DNA of 64,000 nt, taken from assembly GCF_000768685.1 (NCBI RefSeq), contig NZ_AVPK01000001.1, positions 558,001-622,000 on the forward strand, read 5' to 3'. Positions 54,308 to 63,866 of the stretch are shown piece by piece. The DNA is from Knoellia subterranea KCTC 19937. Its GTDB lineage: Bacteria > Actinomycetota > Actinomycetes > Actinomycetales > Dermatophilaceae. The position numbers and the translations under genes were made by a program. The notes beneath the pieces are model-generated. The model had not been told where the DNA came from and ran no database searches. It worked only from the letters and a program-made list of their open reading frames with translations. Numbering within the stretch: the stretch's first letter is position 1; every line of letters starts with the position of its first letter.

Positions 54308-54409
54308 ATGTCCACGACTGTCCTGGGCCTTTCCCGCGCCCACACCCTTCTCTCGACGGAGTTCACCTGTCATGCAGTTTGCACACGACCTTCCCGAGGC
54401 CGCGGCTGA
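54308..54409 (+). CDS. Upstream ORF overlapping the RIO kinase start (33 aa)
   Basis: The best ribosome site in this 315-base gap (GAAGGAGG, 6 bases from the ATG) belongs to a 33-codon ORF (MSTTVLGLSRAHTLLSTEF..., then TRPSRGRG). It overlaps the RIO kinase ATG by 38 bases in another frame. It may be a translational coupling or attenuation ORF, or the site may be false. No other gene is apparent in 54057-54371. Confidence 0.35.
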   Translation: MSTTVLGLSRAHTLLSTEFTCHAVCTRPSRGRG

Positions 54410-55232
54410 GCCGCTCCTCGTCCGCAGCACCAACGCCGACGTCCCCTCAGAGGGCGATCGGTGGTCCAGTTGGGACGGTGCCATGCACGGTCCCAAGCCT
54501 CGACCCGATTGGGTCATCACCACCCTCGGCGCCGTCGAGGAGGACCTCGGAGTCCTCAAGACCGGCAAGGAGGCCGACGTCCACCTGATCCGACGCTGGG
54601 TGCCCGACGGCACCACCGCTCCGGTCCAGGACAGCCTCCTCGCCGCCAAGCGCTACCGCGGCGCCGAGAACCGGCTGTTCCACCGGGACAGCGGCTACCT
54701 CGATGGCCGACGCGTCCGCAAGACGCGCGACATGCGGGCCATGCAGCGCCGCACGGAGTACGGCCGGGCCCTCATCGCCGGGCAGTGGGCCTTCGCCGAG
54801 TTCGAGGCGCTGGCGAAACTGTGGGAGCTGGGCCTGCCCGTGCCCTATCCCGTGCAGCTCGACGACGCCGAGATGCTCATGGAGTTCTTCGGCACCGGGC
54901 GCGAGGCAGCGCCCCGGCTCGTCCAGACCAAGCCCGGACCCGACCTGCTCGAGGAGCTGTTCGAGCAGTTCCGTCACGTCGTCCTCACTCTGGCCGGCGA
55001 GGGATGGGCACACGGTGACCTGTCGCCCTACAACGTCCTCGTGCACGACGATCGGCTCGTCGTCATCGACTGGCCGCAGATCGTCGACGTCGTGGGGAAC
55101 CCCCACGGGTTCGAGTTCCTCGAGCGGGACGTGCGCGTGATGTGCGAGTGGTTCCAGCGCCGCGGACTCGAGGTCGACACGAACGAGGTCTTCGGGGACG
55201 TGGCGGCCGTGGCCGCCGGCAGCAGCTGGTGA
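54372..55232 (+). CDS. RIO-type serine kinase
   Basis: 286 aa. The kinase core shows GVLKTGKEADVHLI (glycine-rich loop), AAKRY lysine, catalytic loop GWAHGDLSPYNVLV and metal-binding VVIDWPQ, matching RIO1/AceF-like bacterial RIO kinases. Role probably in ribosome or translation regulation. The ATG at 54372 has GGAG 10 bases upstream. Convergent with the L,D-transpeptidase gene 16 bases downstream. Confidence 0.88.
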   Translation: MQFAHDLPEAAAEPLLVRSTNADVPSEGDRWSSWDGAMHGPKPRPDWVITTLGAVEEDLGVLKTGKEADVHLIRRWVPDGTTAPVQDSLLAAKRYRGAENRLFHRDSGYLDGRRVRKTRDMRAMQRRTEYGRALIAGQWAFAEFEALAKLWELGLPVPYPVQLDDAEMLMEFFGTGREAAPRLVQTKPGPDLLEELFEQFRHVVLTLAGEGWAHGDLSPYNVLVHDDRLVVIDWPQIVDVVGNPHGFEFLERDVRVMCEWFQRRGLEVDTNEVFGDVAAVAAGSSW

Positions 55233-55248
55233 CGCCGCCGGGGTGGTT

Positions 55249-55956
55249 TCAGTAGAGGTAGACCCGTCGGCCCATGGCCACGCGACCCTCGGCCCAGAGC
55301 ATGTCCTGGGCGGCCGTGCTGACCCGGCAGCAGCCGTGCGACGCGGGGTAGGGCGGAATGGACTGCGACCCGTGGATGGCGAAGTCGCCCTTCCAGTAGG
55401 TCGGGCGCCACATCGCGCCGAGCGAGCCGTTCTGCCAACCGTTGGGCCAGCGGTACCAGATGTTGTAGCTGCCGGAGGGCGTGCGCGCCGTCTTCCAGCT
55501 GCCGCCCGAGTAATAGCGCTCGCCGCTGCCCGTGCTCGTGTTGAGGACGTAACGCAGCGAGCCGTTGTCGATGACGAAGAGCAGCTGACGCTTGAGGTCG
55601 ACCTCGAGCACGTTGCCCGACGTCGAGCGGGGGCGCGTCCGGCTCCCACGCTCGAGGAGGGCACGCTCGGCTGCGGCGACCTTGCCCGTGGGCGACACCC
55701 CGCCGACTTTCTGGAGGGCCCAGACGGCCTGCTGGGTCAGGTGCCCGAAGTTTCCGTCGGGGGTGCCCAGCCAGTACTTGAGCTGGACGAGTCGCTTCTG
55801 CAGCGCGAGCACGTCGGCACCGGTGTGCCCACGCTCGAGCGTGCGGACGGCGGCCTGGGCTCCGGGTGCTGCCACCACGCCCGAGAGGGCCGCGGCGCCG
55901 AGTCCGAAGCCCGCGGCGAGCGCAGACCGACGGTTGACGAGTTCGTTGTTGTGCAT
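55249..55956 (-). CDS. L,D-transpeptidase with peptidoglycan-binding domain
   Basis: 235 aa. A twin-arginine-like signal peptide (NRRSALAAGFGLGAAAL, cleavage near AQA, residue 35) precedes a peptidoglycan-binding domain (about 38-100) and a YkuD catalytic domain with the motif PASHGCCR: His207 and Cys209. It makes 3-3 cross-links in the cell wall. AGGG upstream of the ATG. Confidence 0.93.
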   Translation of the reverse strand: MHNNELVNRRSALAAGFGLGAAALSGVVAAPGAQAAVRTLERGHTGADVLALQKRLVQLKYWLGTPDGNFGHLTQQAVWALQKVGGVSPTGKVAAAERALLERGSRTRPRSTSGNVLEVDLKRQLLFVIDNGSLRYVLNTSTGSGERYYSGGSWKTARTPSGSYNIWYRWPNGWQNGSLGAMWRPTYWKGDFAIHGSQSIPPYPASHGCCRVSTAAQDMLWAEGRVAMGRRVYLY

Positions 55957-56071
55957 GATCCCTGCCCTTCGCGCTGGCCCCTGTGGCCCGCAACCCCGTG
56001 TACCGATGTTGACGCGCGTGGACGTGTCACAGGTTGCATGTTCAGCGCAAGAAAAGTTCGCTGGGCGAAGC

Positions 56072-56941
56072 CTAGCGGGTGGAGATCACCTCGTGAACCG
56101 CCAGAACGCGCCGGGCGATGTCGACGTGGAGGTTCTCGACCATGCGCCCGTTGTGGGTGACGACGCCGCTGCCGGCGCCGGCCTCCCACGCCTCGAGGAT
56201 CCCGCGGGCGTCTGCGACGGCCTCCTCGCTCGGCGCGAAGATCGCGTTGCAGGGCTCGACCTGCCCCGGGTGGATGAGGGTCTTGCCGTCGAAGCCGAAG
56301 TCACGACCCTGGACGCACTCGGCCTCGAATCCCTCGGCGTTCTTCACGTCGTTGTAGACGCCGTCGAGGATGGCGATCCCCGCCTCGCGCGCCGCGAGGA
56401 GCGAGAGCTGGAGCGAGGTGAGCAGTGGCCCGCGACCGGGGACGTGGTCGGCGCGCAACTCCTTGACGAGGTCATTGGTCCCCATGACGAGGACGGCGAG
56501 TCGCGGTGAGGCAGAAGCGATCTCACGGACGTTGAAGATCGCCTCGGGCGTCTCGATCATCGCCCAGAGCTTCGTGTGCTCCGGCGCACCGGCAGCCTCG
56601 AGGGCAGCCACGAGCGAGCGCACCTCGTCGGCCGAACCGACCTTGGGGACGACGACGCCGGCCGGGCCCGCGGCCGCCGCAGCAGCGAGGTCCGCGTCGT
56701 GCCACTGGGTGCCGATGCCGTTGATCCGGATCGTCACCTCACGCTGGCCGTACTCACCCGAAGCCGCTGCGGCACAGGCGTTCTCGCGCGCAGACTCCTT
56801 GTGGTCGGGACCAACGGCGTCCTCGAGGTCGAGGATGAGTCCGTCGACCGGGAGGGTCTTGGCCTTCTCCAGCGCGCGCTCGTTCGAGCTCGGCATGTAG
56901 AGGACGGAACGACGAGGCGTGTATGCCGCCTGCTCCCCCAT
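56072..56941 (-). CDS. HpcH/HpaI/CitE-type CoA ester lyase (short form)
   Basis: 289 aa. The CitE motif YMPSSNERALEKAKT near the start, LILDLEDAV, then VVPKVGSADEV and IETPEAIFNVREIA fit an acyl-CoA-ester lyase. It cleaves or condenses malyl/citramalyl-type CoA esters; the exact substrate is not known. The ATG overlaps the stop of the second CitE gene (TGATG), so they are translated together. Confidence 0.88.
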   Translation of the reverse strand: MGEQAAYTPRRSVLYMPSSNERALEKAKTLPVDGLILDLEDAVGPDHKESARENACAAAASGEYGQREVTIRINGIGTQWHDADLAAAAAAGPAGVVVPKVGSADEVRSLVAALEAAGAPEHTKLWAMIETPEAIFNVREIASASPRLAVLVMGTNDLVKELRADHVPGRGPLLTSLQLSLLAAREAGIAILDGVYNDVKNAEGFEAECVQGRDFGFDGKTLIHPGQVEPCNAIFAPSEEAVADARGILEAWEAGAGSGVVTHNGRMVENLHVDIARRVLAVHEVISTR

Positions 56942-58050
56942 CAGGACGCCTCACCTTCGGTGCCGGTCGCCTCGGTGCCGGTCGCCTCGGAAGGTGACGG
57001 GACGGCATACAGGCTGGCAAGTTCGGGGTCGTTCGCGGAGAGACGCTCGGCGAGTTCGAGGATGACGAGGCACTGCTTGAGCGAGGCGTCGTCCTCCATC
57101 TTGCCGTCGAGCATGACCGCGCCGGTGCCGTCGCCCATGGCCTCCTTGACGCGGCGCGCGTGCGCGACGTCCTCGGCGGAGGGGCTGAAGACCCGCTTGG
57201 CGATGTCGACCTGCACCGGGTGCAGCGACCACGTGCCGACGCAACCGAGGAGGAAGGCGTTGCGGAACTGGTCCTCGCACGCGACGACGTCCTTGATGTC
57301 GCCGAAGGGGCCGTAGTACGGGAAGATCCCGTGCATCGCGCAGGCGTCGACCATGCGGGCGATCGTGTAGTGCCAGAGGTCCTGCTGGTAGGTCCTGCGG
57401 TCGCCCTCGATGTTGCCGTCGATGGGGTCCTGACGGACGAGGTAGCCCGGGTGACCGCCACCGACGCGCGTCGTCTTCATCCGGCGATCAGCAGCGAGGT
57501 CGGCCGGGCCGAGGCTGATGCCCTGCATGCGCGGGGACGCACCGGCGATCTCCTCGACGTTGGCCATGCCGCGGGCGGTCTCGAGGATGGCGTGGACGAG
57601 GATCGGGCGCTTCAGGCCGGCGCGCGCCTCGAGCTGGGCGAGGATCCGGTCGACGTAATGGATGTCCTCGGGGCCCTGCACCTTGGGCACCATGATGACG
57701 TCGAGCTTGTCGCCGATCTCGGTGACGAGGGTGATGAGGTCGTCCAGGACCCACGGGCTGTCGAGGCTGTTGATGCGCGTCCACAGCTGCGTGCTGTCAC
57801 CGAAGTCGGTCGCCTTCGCGATGTCGACGAGTCCCTGGCGGGCGGCCTCCTTGCGGTCGGCCTTGACGGCGTCCTCGAGGTTGCCGAGCAGGACGTCAAC
57901 GGTGCCGACCATCCCGGGGACCTTGGCGGCCATCTTCTCGTTGCTGGGGTCGAAGAAGTGGATCATCCGGCTGGGGCGGGCCGGGACCTCACGCACGGGT
58001 GCCGGAGCACCCACCGCGAGGGGGCCGAAGAAGTCCTTGGGTGAGCGCAT
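56941..58050 (-). CDS. CitE-type CoA ester lyase, long form (Mcl-like)
   Basis: 369 aa. Related to beta-methylmalyl/malyl-CoA lyases: [50 protein letters not shown], and [20 protein letters not shown]. The C-terminus is a repeated acidic Thr/Gly tail. Leaderless ATG (TACCGT plus 7 bases). It is coupled to the short CitE downstream; with MaoC at 42.7 kb this suggests C5 dicarboxyl-CoA metabolism. Confidence 0.87.
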   Translation of the reverse strand: MRSPKDFFGPLAVGAPAPVREVPARPSRMIHFFDPSNEKMAAKVPGMVGTVDVLLGNLEDAVKADRKEAARQGLVDIAKATDFGDSTQLWTRINSLDSPWVLDDLITLVTEIGDKLDVIMVPKVQGPEDIHYVDRILAQLEARAGLKRPILVHAILETARGMANVEEIAGASPRMQGISLGPADLAADRRMKTTRVGGGHPGYLVRQDPIDGNIEGDRRTYQQDLWHYTIARMVDACAMHGIFPYYGPFGDIKDVVACEDQFRNAFLLGCVGTWSLHPVQVDIAKRVFSPSAEDVAHARRVKEAMGDGTGAVMLDGKMEDDASLKQCLVILELAERLSANDPELASLYAVPSPSEATGTEATGTEGEAS

Positions 58051-58103
58051 GGGCCGGACGGTAGCAGTGCGCGAGGCCGGGGCGTTATGAGACAGTTCAC
58101 GCC

Positions 58104-58652
58104 GTGAGTGGTTCGCCCGGCCCGGCCCCCGAACATGCCGCAATCAATGTCACGCGCCTCCTCGCCGAGGCCGCGAGCAAGTCCGGCGTGCTCTGGATCG
58201 AGGTGCCCGACAAGGGAACCCACGCGGTCTGGTTCGTCTGGCACGACGATGAGGACCCACGCGGCACCGGCCCGGCGGCCTACGTCGTCTCGGGCCCCGG
58301 CGAACAGACCCTGCCCTTCCTGCCCGATGAGGTCACGGTCATCTTCCGCTCCAAGGACACCGGCGGTCGGCTGCTCCGACTGCGTGCCACCGTGCGGACA
58401 CTCGACCCCACGCAACCCGGCTGGGACGAGGCGGCCGACGTGCTCCGCGCCGACCGGCTCAACGCGACCGGCGACGTCCTCGCCAGGTGGCGCGAAGGCG
58501 CGACGCTCCACGTCCTCTCACCACACGGCATACCGGACGAAGGACCGGGAACGTATGCCGCGGAGTCGGGGCGCGTGACCGTGTCACCTGCGCGCGGCAC
58601 GACGGCGCGCTGGCGACCGTGGCACTGGCGTGGCCGAGGCGGGACCGCGTGA
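58104..58652 (+). CDS. Conserved hypothetical protein beside the MgtE-like gene
   Basis: 182 aa, soluble with a basic Trp/Arg-rich C-terminus ([12 protein letters not shown]). It holds the position of the uncharacterised protein next to the MgtE-like gene in M. tuberculosis. Family not recognised. The GTG start is supported by frame only. It ends 22 bases before the MgtE-like gene. Confidence 0.65.
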   Translation: MSGSPGPAPEHAAINVTRLLAEAASKSGVLWIEVPDKGTHAVWFVWHDDEDPRGTGPAAYVVSGPGEQTLPFLPDEVTVIFRSKDTGGRLLRLRATVRTLDPTQPGWDEAADVLRADRLNATGDVLARWREGATLHVLSPHGIPDEGPGTYAAESGRVTVSPARGTTARWRPWHWRGRGGTA

Positions 58653-58674
58653 GGCCACGGCTACCCTGAGCCGT

Positions 58675-59973
58675 GTGAGCACGAGTTCCCGCGTCTTCGT
58701 CGGCCGATTGGCCGAGCTCGCCGTGTTCGACCCCCTGGGCGACCCCGTGGGTCGGGTCCGGGACGTCGTCGTGACCTTCAGCGCCCAGCGCGCCCGACCC
58801 CGCGTCATCGGCCTCGTCGTCGAGGTGCCCGGGCGCCGACGGGTCTTCGTGCCGATGACCCGCGTGACGTCGGTCGACGGCGGTCAGGTCATCACGACCG
58901 GACTCGTCAACATGCGCCGGTTCGAGCAACGACCCAACGAGACCCTCGTGCTCGCCGAGCTGATCGAGCGCAAGGTGCGCGCCCGCGACGAGCAGGGCGA
59001 AACGGTCGACGCCACGGTCGAGGACATCGGTCTGGAGCAGAACCACGCCCGCAGCTGGTCGGTGACGCGCGTGTTCGTGCGCCGGACATCGACACGCAGC
59101 TCGCTCAGTCGGCTCGGACGTCGCCGCGGTGAGACCTTCGTCGTGCCGGTCGAGGACGTCTCCGGACTGCGTGACACGACCGACGAGCAGAGTGCTGCCC
59201 GCCTCCTCGAGCACTACGAGGACCTCAAGCCGGCCGACCTCGCCGAGGCGATCCACGACCTGCCCGTGAAGCGGCGCGCCGAGGTGGCCGCAGCCCTCGC
59301 CGACGACCAGCTCGCCGACGTCCTCGAGGAGCTCCCCGAGGACGAGCAGGTCGAACTCATCGCCGGCCTCGACAACGACCGCGTTGCCGACGTCCTCGAG
59401 GCCATGGAGCCCGACGACGCCGCCGACCTCCTCGCCGAGCTCCCCACGGCCCGCCAGGAGGAGCTCCTCGAACTCATGGAGCCCGACGAGGCGGCCGACC
59501 TGCGCCGACTCCTCACCTACGACGAGGACACCGCCGGCGGTCTCATGACGACCGAGCCCGTCATCCTCGGCCCCGACGCCTCCATCGCCGAGGCGCTCGC
59601 CGTCGTTCGCCGCCAGGAACTGTCCACGACGATGGCGTGCACGGTCTTCGTGTGCCGCCCACCGCTCGAGACCCCGACGGGCAAGTTCCTCGGGATGGTC
59701 CACATCCAGCGCCTGTTGCGTGAACCCCCGCACGCCGCAGTCGGAACGATCCTCGACAAGGACGTCGAGCCGGTCTCGACCGAGGCCACGGTCGGACAGG
59801 TGACCCGTCTGCTCGCCACCTACGACCTCGTCGCCCTGCCCGTCGTCGACGAGAACGGGCTCCTCGTCGGGGCCGTCACCGTCGACGACGTCCTCGACCA
59901 CCTGCTGCCGGACGACTGGCGCGAGGACCGCCACGAGGTCACCGGGTCACACGAGGTGATCCCGCATGGCTGA
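58675..59973 (+). CDS. PRC-barrel/MgtE-N/CBS protein without a channel domain
   Basis: 432 aa. An N-terminal PRC-barrel-like part (VFDPLGDPVGRVRDV) precedes the MgtE N-domain helical repeats (about residues 190-290, EAMEPDDAADLLAELP) and a CBS pair (LLTYDEDTAGGLMTTEP, LLVGAVTVDDVLDHLLPDDW). It ends there: the MgtE transmembrane domain is absent, so it is a soluble relative, maybe a magnesium sensor. GTG with TACCCT plus 7 bases (leaderless). Confidence 0.88.
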   Translation: MSTSSRVFVGRLAELAVFDPLGDPVGRVRDVVVTFSAQRARPRVIGLVVEVPGRRRVFVPMTRVTSVDGGQVITTGLVNMRRFEQRPNETLVLAELIERKVRARDEQGETVDATVEDIGLEQNHARSWSVTRVFVRRTSTRSSLSRLGRRRGETFVVPVEDVSGLRDTTDEQSAARLLEHYEDLKPADLAEAIHDLPVKRRAEVAAALADDQLADVLEELPEDEQVELIAGLDNDRVADVLEAMEPDDAADLLAELPTARQEELLELMEPDEAADLRRLLTYDEDTAGGLMTTEPVILGPDASIAEALAVVRRQELSTTMACTVFVCRPPLETPTGKFLGMVHIQRLLREPPHAAVGTILDKDVEPVSTEATVGQVTRLLATYDLVALPVVDENGLLVGAVTVDDVLDHLLPDDWREDRHEVTGSHEVIPHG

Positions 59974-60550
59974 GCGCCGCGAGCGCAGCTCGCGCCTCGA
60001 CCAGCCGCGCGAGGCCCGCCGCCAGTTCCTCACCCGCCCCGAAGCCTTCACGGAGGAGGCGTTCGGGGTTCTCTCGGAGAAGTTCGCCCGCTTCATGGGG
60101 ACGGCCTACTTCCTCATCGGCATGACCGTCTTCGTCGTCGTCTGGGTGCTGTGGAACCTCCTCGCGCCGCGCGCCTGGCGCTTCGACGACTACCCGTTCA
60201 TCTTCCTCACGCTCATGCTCAGCCTCCAGGCCTCGTATGCCGCGCCGCTGATCCTCCTCGCCCAGAACCGGCAGGCCGACCGCGACCGCGTCATGCTCGA
60301 ACAGGACCGCACCCGCGACGAGCGCAACCTCGCCGACACCGAGTTCCTCACTCGCGAGGTGGCGGCGCTGCGCATCGCCATGCGCGACTCGGCGACCCGT
60401 GACTTCGTCCGCGGCGAACTGCGCGACCTGCTCGACGAGATGGAGGAGCGTGGCCTCGTCGTCACCCGTCGCGTCGACCTCGACGACAGTGACGCGTCAG
60501 ACAGCCCCAAGGCCCGGACCGATGAGGGTGGATCCGCGCAGGCGACTTAG
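59966..60550 (+). CDS. DUF1003 membrane protein
   Basis: 194 aa. Two hydrophobic helices (MGTAYFLIGMTVFVVVWVLW and YPFIFLTLMLSLQASYAAPL, described separately) lie between charged N- and C-terminal regions; a long helical C-terminus follows. DUF1003 function is unknown. It overlaps the MgtE-like gene by 8 bases with GAGGTGAT upstream, which suggests a common complex. Confidence 0.9.
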   Translation: MAERRERSSRLDQPREARRQFLTRPEAFTEEAFGVLSEKFARFMGTAYFLIGMTVFVVVWVLWNLLAPRAWRFDDYPFIFLTLMLSLQASYAAPLILLAQNRQADRDRVMLEQDRTRDERNLADTEFLTREVAALRIAMRDSATRDFVRGELRDLLDEMEERGLVVTRRVDLDDSDASDSPKARTDEGGSAQAT

Positions 60551-60559
60551 CATGGAGCA

Positions 60560-61705
60560 ATGTCTGTCACTGCTGCACCCGTGAGTGACGAGGCGCTGCG
60601 CGCCGCGCTCGCGACGGTCAACGACCCCGAGATCCGCAAGCCCATCACCGAGCTCGGGATGGTCGAGTCGGTCGAGTGTGACGACACCGGCCGCGTGGCG
60701 GTGACGATCCTCCTGACGATCGCCGGCTGCCCCCTCAAGGACACCCTGACCAAGGACACGACCGCTGCCCTCCTGAAGGTCGACGGAGTCACCGCGGTCG
60801 ACGTCACGCTGGGCGTGATGTCCGACGAGCAGCGGGCCGAACTGCGCACGAACCTCCGCGGCGGCGCTGCCGAGAAGGAGATCCCCTTCGCCAAGCCCGG
60901 CAGCCTGACGCGCGTGTATGCCGTGGCGTCCGGAAAGGGCGGTGTCGGCAAGTCCTCCGTGACTGCAAACCTCGCTGCCGCACTCGCCGAGCAGGGCCTC
61001 AAGGTCGGCGTCGTCGACGCCGACATCTACGGCTTCTCCATTCCCCGCATGCTCGGGGTCGAGCACAAGCCGACCCAGGTCGACGAGATGATCCTCCCGC
61101 CCATCTCGCACGACGTGAAGGTCATCTCGATCGGCATGTTCGTGCCGGGCAACCAGCCCGTCGTGTGGCGTGGCCCGATGCTCCACCGTGCGTTGCAGCA
61201 GTTCCTCGCCGACGTCTTCTGGGGCGACCTCGACGTCCTCCTGCTCGACCTCCCGCCGGGCACGGGTGACATCGCCATCTCGGTGGCCCAGCTCATCCCG
61301 GGCGCGGAGATCCTCGTCGTGACCACGCCCCAGCAGGCCGCCGCCGAGGTGGCCGAGCGCGCCGGCGCCATCGCCGTGCAGACCCACCAGCGCGTCGCCG
61401 GCGTCATCGAGAACATGTCGTGGCTCGAGCTCCCGGACGGCTCCCGCCAGGAGATCTTCGGCGCCGGTGGCGGTCAGACGGTCGCCGACTCCCTGACCCG
61501 CAGCATCGGTGCGCCCGTGCCGCTCCTGGGGCAGATCCCCCTCGACACGACCCTGCGCGTCGGCGCCGACCAGGGTATGCCGGTCGTCCTCGGCGAACCC
61601 ACCTCCCCGGCCGCCGTCGCCCTCCGCGGCATCGCCCGCGAGCTCGGCACCCGCAGCCGAGGCCTCGCTGGCCGCTCGCTGGGACTCACCCCCTCAGGTC
61701 GCTGA
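60560..61705 (+). CDS. mrp: Mrp/NBP35-type iron-sulfur carrier ATPase
   Basis: 381 aa. N-terminal MIP18/DUF59 domain (Cys57 in GCPLKDTL) and a ParA-type P-loop GKGGVGKSS (125-133), then VDADIYGFSIPRML and VWRGPMLHRALQQF. It delivers Fe-S clusters. The CXXC that binds the transferable cluster in most homologs is absent here: IENMSWLELPDGSR takes its place. Leaderless ATG (TAGCAT plus 6 bases). Confidence 0.93.
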   Translation: MSVTAAPVSDEALRAALATVNDPEIRKPITELGMVESVECDDTGRVAVTILLTIAGCPLKDTLTKDTTAALLKVDGVTAVDVTLGVMSDEQRAELRTNLRGGAAEKEIPFAKPGSLTRVYAVASGKGGVGKSSVTANLAAALAEQGLKVGVVDADIYGFSIPRMLGVEHKPTQVDEMILPPISHDVKVISIGMFVPGNQPVVWRGPMLHRALQQFLADVFWGDLDVLLLDLPPGTGDIAISVAQLIPGAEILVVTTPQQAAAEVAERAGAIAVQTHQRVAGVIENMSWLELPDGSRQEIFGAGGGQTVADSLTRSIGAPVPLLGQIPLDTTLRVGADQGMPVVLGEPTSPAAVALRGIARELGTRSRGLAGRSLGLTPSGR

Positions 61706-61724
61706 GGGCTCCATCCCCTCTGGC

Positions 61725-61793
61725 GAGGGAGATGGTGGGATGCACGCTCAGTCGCTCCTTCGTCGCGAACGCGCGCACCCCACCATCTTCCTC
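61725..61793. repeat. Constant-loop/variable-stem intergenic element, copy 2
   Basis: Here the stem is GAGGGAGATGGTGGG with its near-complement at the right end, while the loop is the same as at 29284-29362 in inverted orientation. It lies between convergent mrp and tatB. Confidence 0.75.
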
Positions 61794-61855
61794 ACCAGTT
61801 CGGTGTCCGCTCGACGTCCCGTGAGGCGCAGACGGTCGCTCCCGGGTCAGGGGGC

Positions 61856-62287
61856 TCAGGTCGCGTCGACGTCGTAGGGCGTGGGGCGCAGCGGGTCCCA
61901 GCTGCGCGAGTCCGAGCTGAGGTGTGCCGTGGACGCATCGAACGCCGGAACCGCGTCGGTGGAGGCGTTGGTGGCGGCATCGGTTCGGCCGATGCTCTTC
62001 GCGCTCGACTTGAGGTCGGTGACGGTTTCCTCAAGGGGCTCGACGAGGGCCTCGCGCACGATGCGACGGGGGTCGTACTGACGGGGGTCGTACTGACGCC
62101 AGTTGATGTCGTCGTAGTCCGGACCGAGTTGATCCTTGAGCTGCCCCTTGGCGCCCTCGGCCATGACCCGGGCCTTCTTGATGAACTGGGCCAGTTTCTG
62201 CGCGTACTCCGGCAGTCGGTCGGGACCCAGCACGAAGACGGCGATGAGGGCAAGGAGCACAAACTCCCAGCCGTTGATGCCGATCAC
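61856..62287 (-). CDS. tatB: TatB-type Sec-independent translocase component
   Basis: 143 aa. One N-terminal transmembrane helix (GWEFVLLALIAVFVLGP), then the hinge PDRLPEYAQKLAQF and an amphipathic helix (IKKARVMAEGAKGQLKDQLG), then a variable hydrophilic tail with repeated QYDPR. It builds the receptor complex of the twin-arginine pathway. GTG with AGGAGG 7 bases upstream. It follows htrA, as in M. tuberculosis Rv1223-Rv1224. Confidence 0.88.
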   Translation of the reverse strand: MIGINGWEFVLLALIAVFVLGPDRLPEYAQKLAQFIKKARVMAEGAKGQLKDQLGPDYDDINWRQYDPRQYDPRRIVREALVEPLEETVTDLKSSAKSIGRTDAATNASTDAVPAFDASTAHLSSDSRSWDPLRPTPYDVDAT

Positions 62288-62315
62288 GCGTCGTCCTCCT
62301 GGTGCGCCGGGCGCG

Positions 62316-63830
62316 TCAGTTGCTTCTGCCCTGGAGCACCATCTTGACATCCCGCGATGCGCCGTCGCGCACCACGGTCAGAGTCACGGTCGATCCGACC
62401 GGCTTGGACCGGATCGCGACGACGAGTGCGTCCGGGTCGGCCATGGGTCGGCCCTCGAAAGCGGTGATGACATCGCCGGCCTTGAGGCCCGCCTTGTCGG
62501 CCGGTCCACCCGGTGTGACGGCCGGGGTGTCCCCCGAGTCCGTCGCGATCCGCACACCCTCACCCTGGTACTCGCGGTCGAGCAGAACGCCGATGATCGG
62601 GTGCTCGGCCTTGCCCGTCCGGATCAGCTGGTCCACGGTGATCTTGACCTGTGCACTGGGGATGGCGAAGCCCACGCCGATGTTGCCGCTCTGGCCACCG
62701 ATCGCGTTGCCGGCCACCCGCGCGATGGCGGAGTTGATCCCGATGACCCGCCCCTCCATGTCGAGCAGGGGACCGCCCGAGTTGCCGGGGTTGATGGCCG
62801 CGTCGGTCTGGATGGCGTTGATGAAGGACTGGTCGTTCGCCTCACCCGGCGTCACCGGTCGGTTGAGAGCGGAGATGATGCCGGTCGTGACCGTCGACTC
62901 CAGGCCAAGCGGTGCGCCCACCGCGATGACGGGGTCGCCGACCACGACGGTGGTCGAGTCACCGAGGGGCAACGGCGTGAGGTCGGTGCGGTCCACCTTG
63001 AGCACGGCAAGGTCGTAGGAGACATCGCGTCCCACGATCTCGGCCTTGGACTGCTTCCCGTTGGTCAACACGACGGTGATCTCGCCACCGTTCGCAGCGG
63101 ACGAGACGACGTGGTTGTTGGTGACGATGTGTCCTTTGTCGTCGAGGACCCACCCCGAGCCGGTGCCGTCGCCATCAGCGGCCTCGACCCGAATCGTGAC
63201 CACGCTGGGGATCGCCTTGGCCGCGATGTTGGCCACGGACCCATCCGGCCGGGTCGTCGCGCCGGGACCCGGCTCCGGGGTCGCCCCCGAGGACACCGGG
63301 TCGAAGCCGTCCAGCCGGTCCGAAGACCCGAGCCACCCGCCGAGAAGCCCACCGCCGAGTCCGGCAAGAAGCGCAGTGAGGCCAGCGATGAGGAAGACGG
63401 CCAGCCACCCCGGGCCGCGCCGTTCGCGTGCCGGGGCGGCAGCGGGCGTCGACAAGGCATAGGGGTTGGCCGACGGGTCCTGATGGTGTGCGGTCGGTGC
63501 GGCGTACGAGCCCGGCGACGCGTAGGGGTTCGAGGTGGCGTGGGGGCCCGACGCGGCATACGGATTCTGTGCAGGAGGCGCGTACGGCGAGGGCGCGGCC
63601 TGGGTCGACCGATCCGACGGCTCGTGCGCCCAAGCGGTCCACGCAGTCTGGGCCGACGCCTCGGCCGACTCATCGACAGGGAGCCGCGGGGCCTGCCCCG
63701 GAGCCGGCCCGAACTCCTGGGTGCGGCTCAGATCGACCTCCAGAGTACGACTCAGGTCGACCTCCTCCGTGGGCTCGGGGTCGACATGGGGCCGGTCGGC
63801 GTCGTCGGGGCGTCCGCTGTCCTCGGTCAT
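62316..63830 (-). CDS. htrA: HtrA/DegP-like serine protease with PDZ domain
   Basis: 504 aa. A disordered Pro/Ala-rich cytoplasmic N-terminus of about 135 residues, a TM helix (about 142-164), then the protease with His240 (NNHVV), Asp273 (YDLAV) and Ser351 (GNSGGPL), then a PDZ domain. It acts on misfolded proteins outside the membrane. The ATG at 63830 lies 7 bases after a CAGAAT box. Usually regulated with SigE/RseA, but these are beyond the window edge. Confidence 0.95.
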   Translation of the reverse strand: MTEDSGRPDDADRPHVDPEPTEEVDLSRTLEVDLSRTQEFGPAPGQAPRLPVDESAEASAQTAWTAWAHEPSDRSTQAAPSPYAPPAQNPYAASGPHATSNPYASPGSYAAPTAHHQDPSANPYALSTPAAAPARERRGPGWLAVFLIAGLTALLAGLGGGLLGGWLGSSDRLDGFDPVSSGATPEPGPGATTRPDGSVANIAAKAIPSVVTIRVEAADGDGTGSGWVLDDKGHIVTNNHVVSSAANGGEITVVLTNGKQSKAEIVGRDVSYDLAVLKVDRTDLTPLPLGDSTTVVVGDPVIAVGAPLGLESTVTTGIISALNRPVTPGEANDQSFINAIQTDAAINPGNSGGPLLDMEGRVIGINSAIARVAGNAIGGQSGNIGVGFAIPSAQVKITVDQLIRTGKAEHPIIGVLLDREYQGEGVRIATDSGDTPAVTPGGPADKAGLKAGDVITAFEGRPMADPDALVVAIRSKPVGSTVTLTVVRDGASRDVKMVLQGRSN

Positions 63831-63866
63831 GCCCGAGATTCTGCCTCGCACACGACGAGGTTTCGA

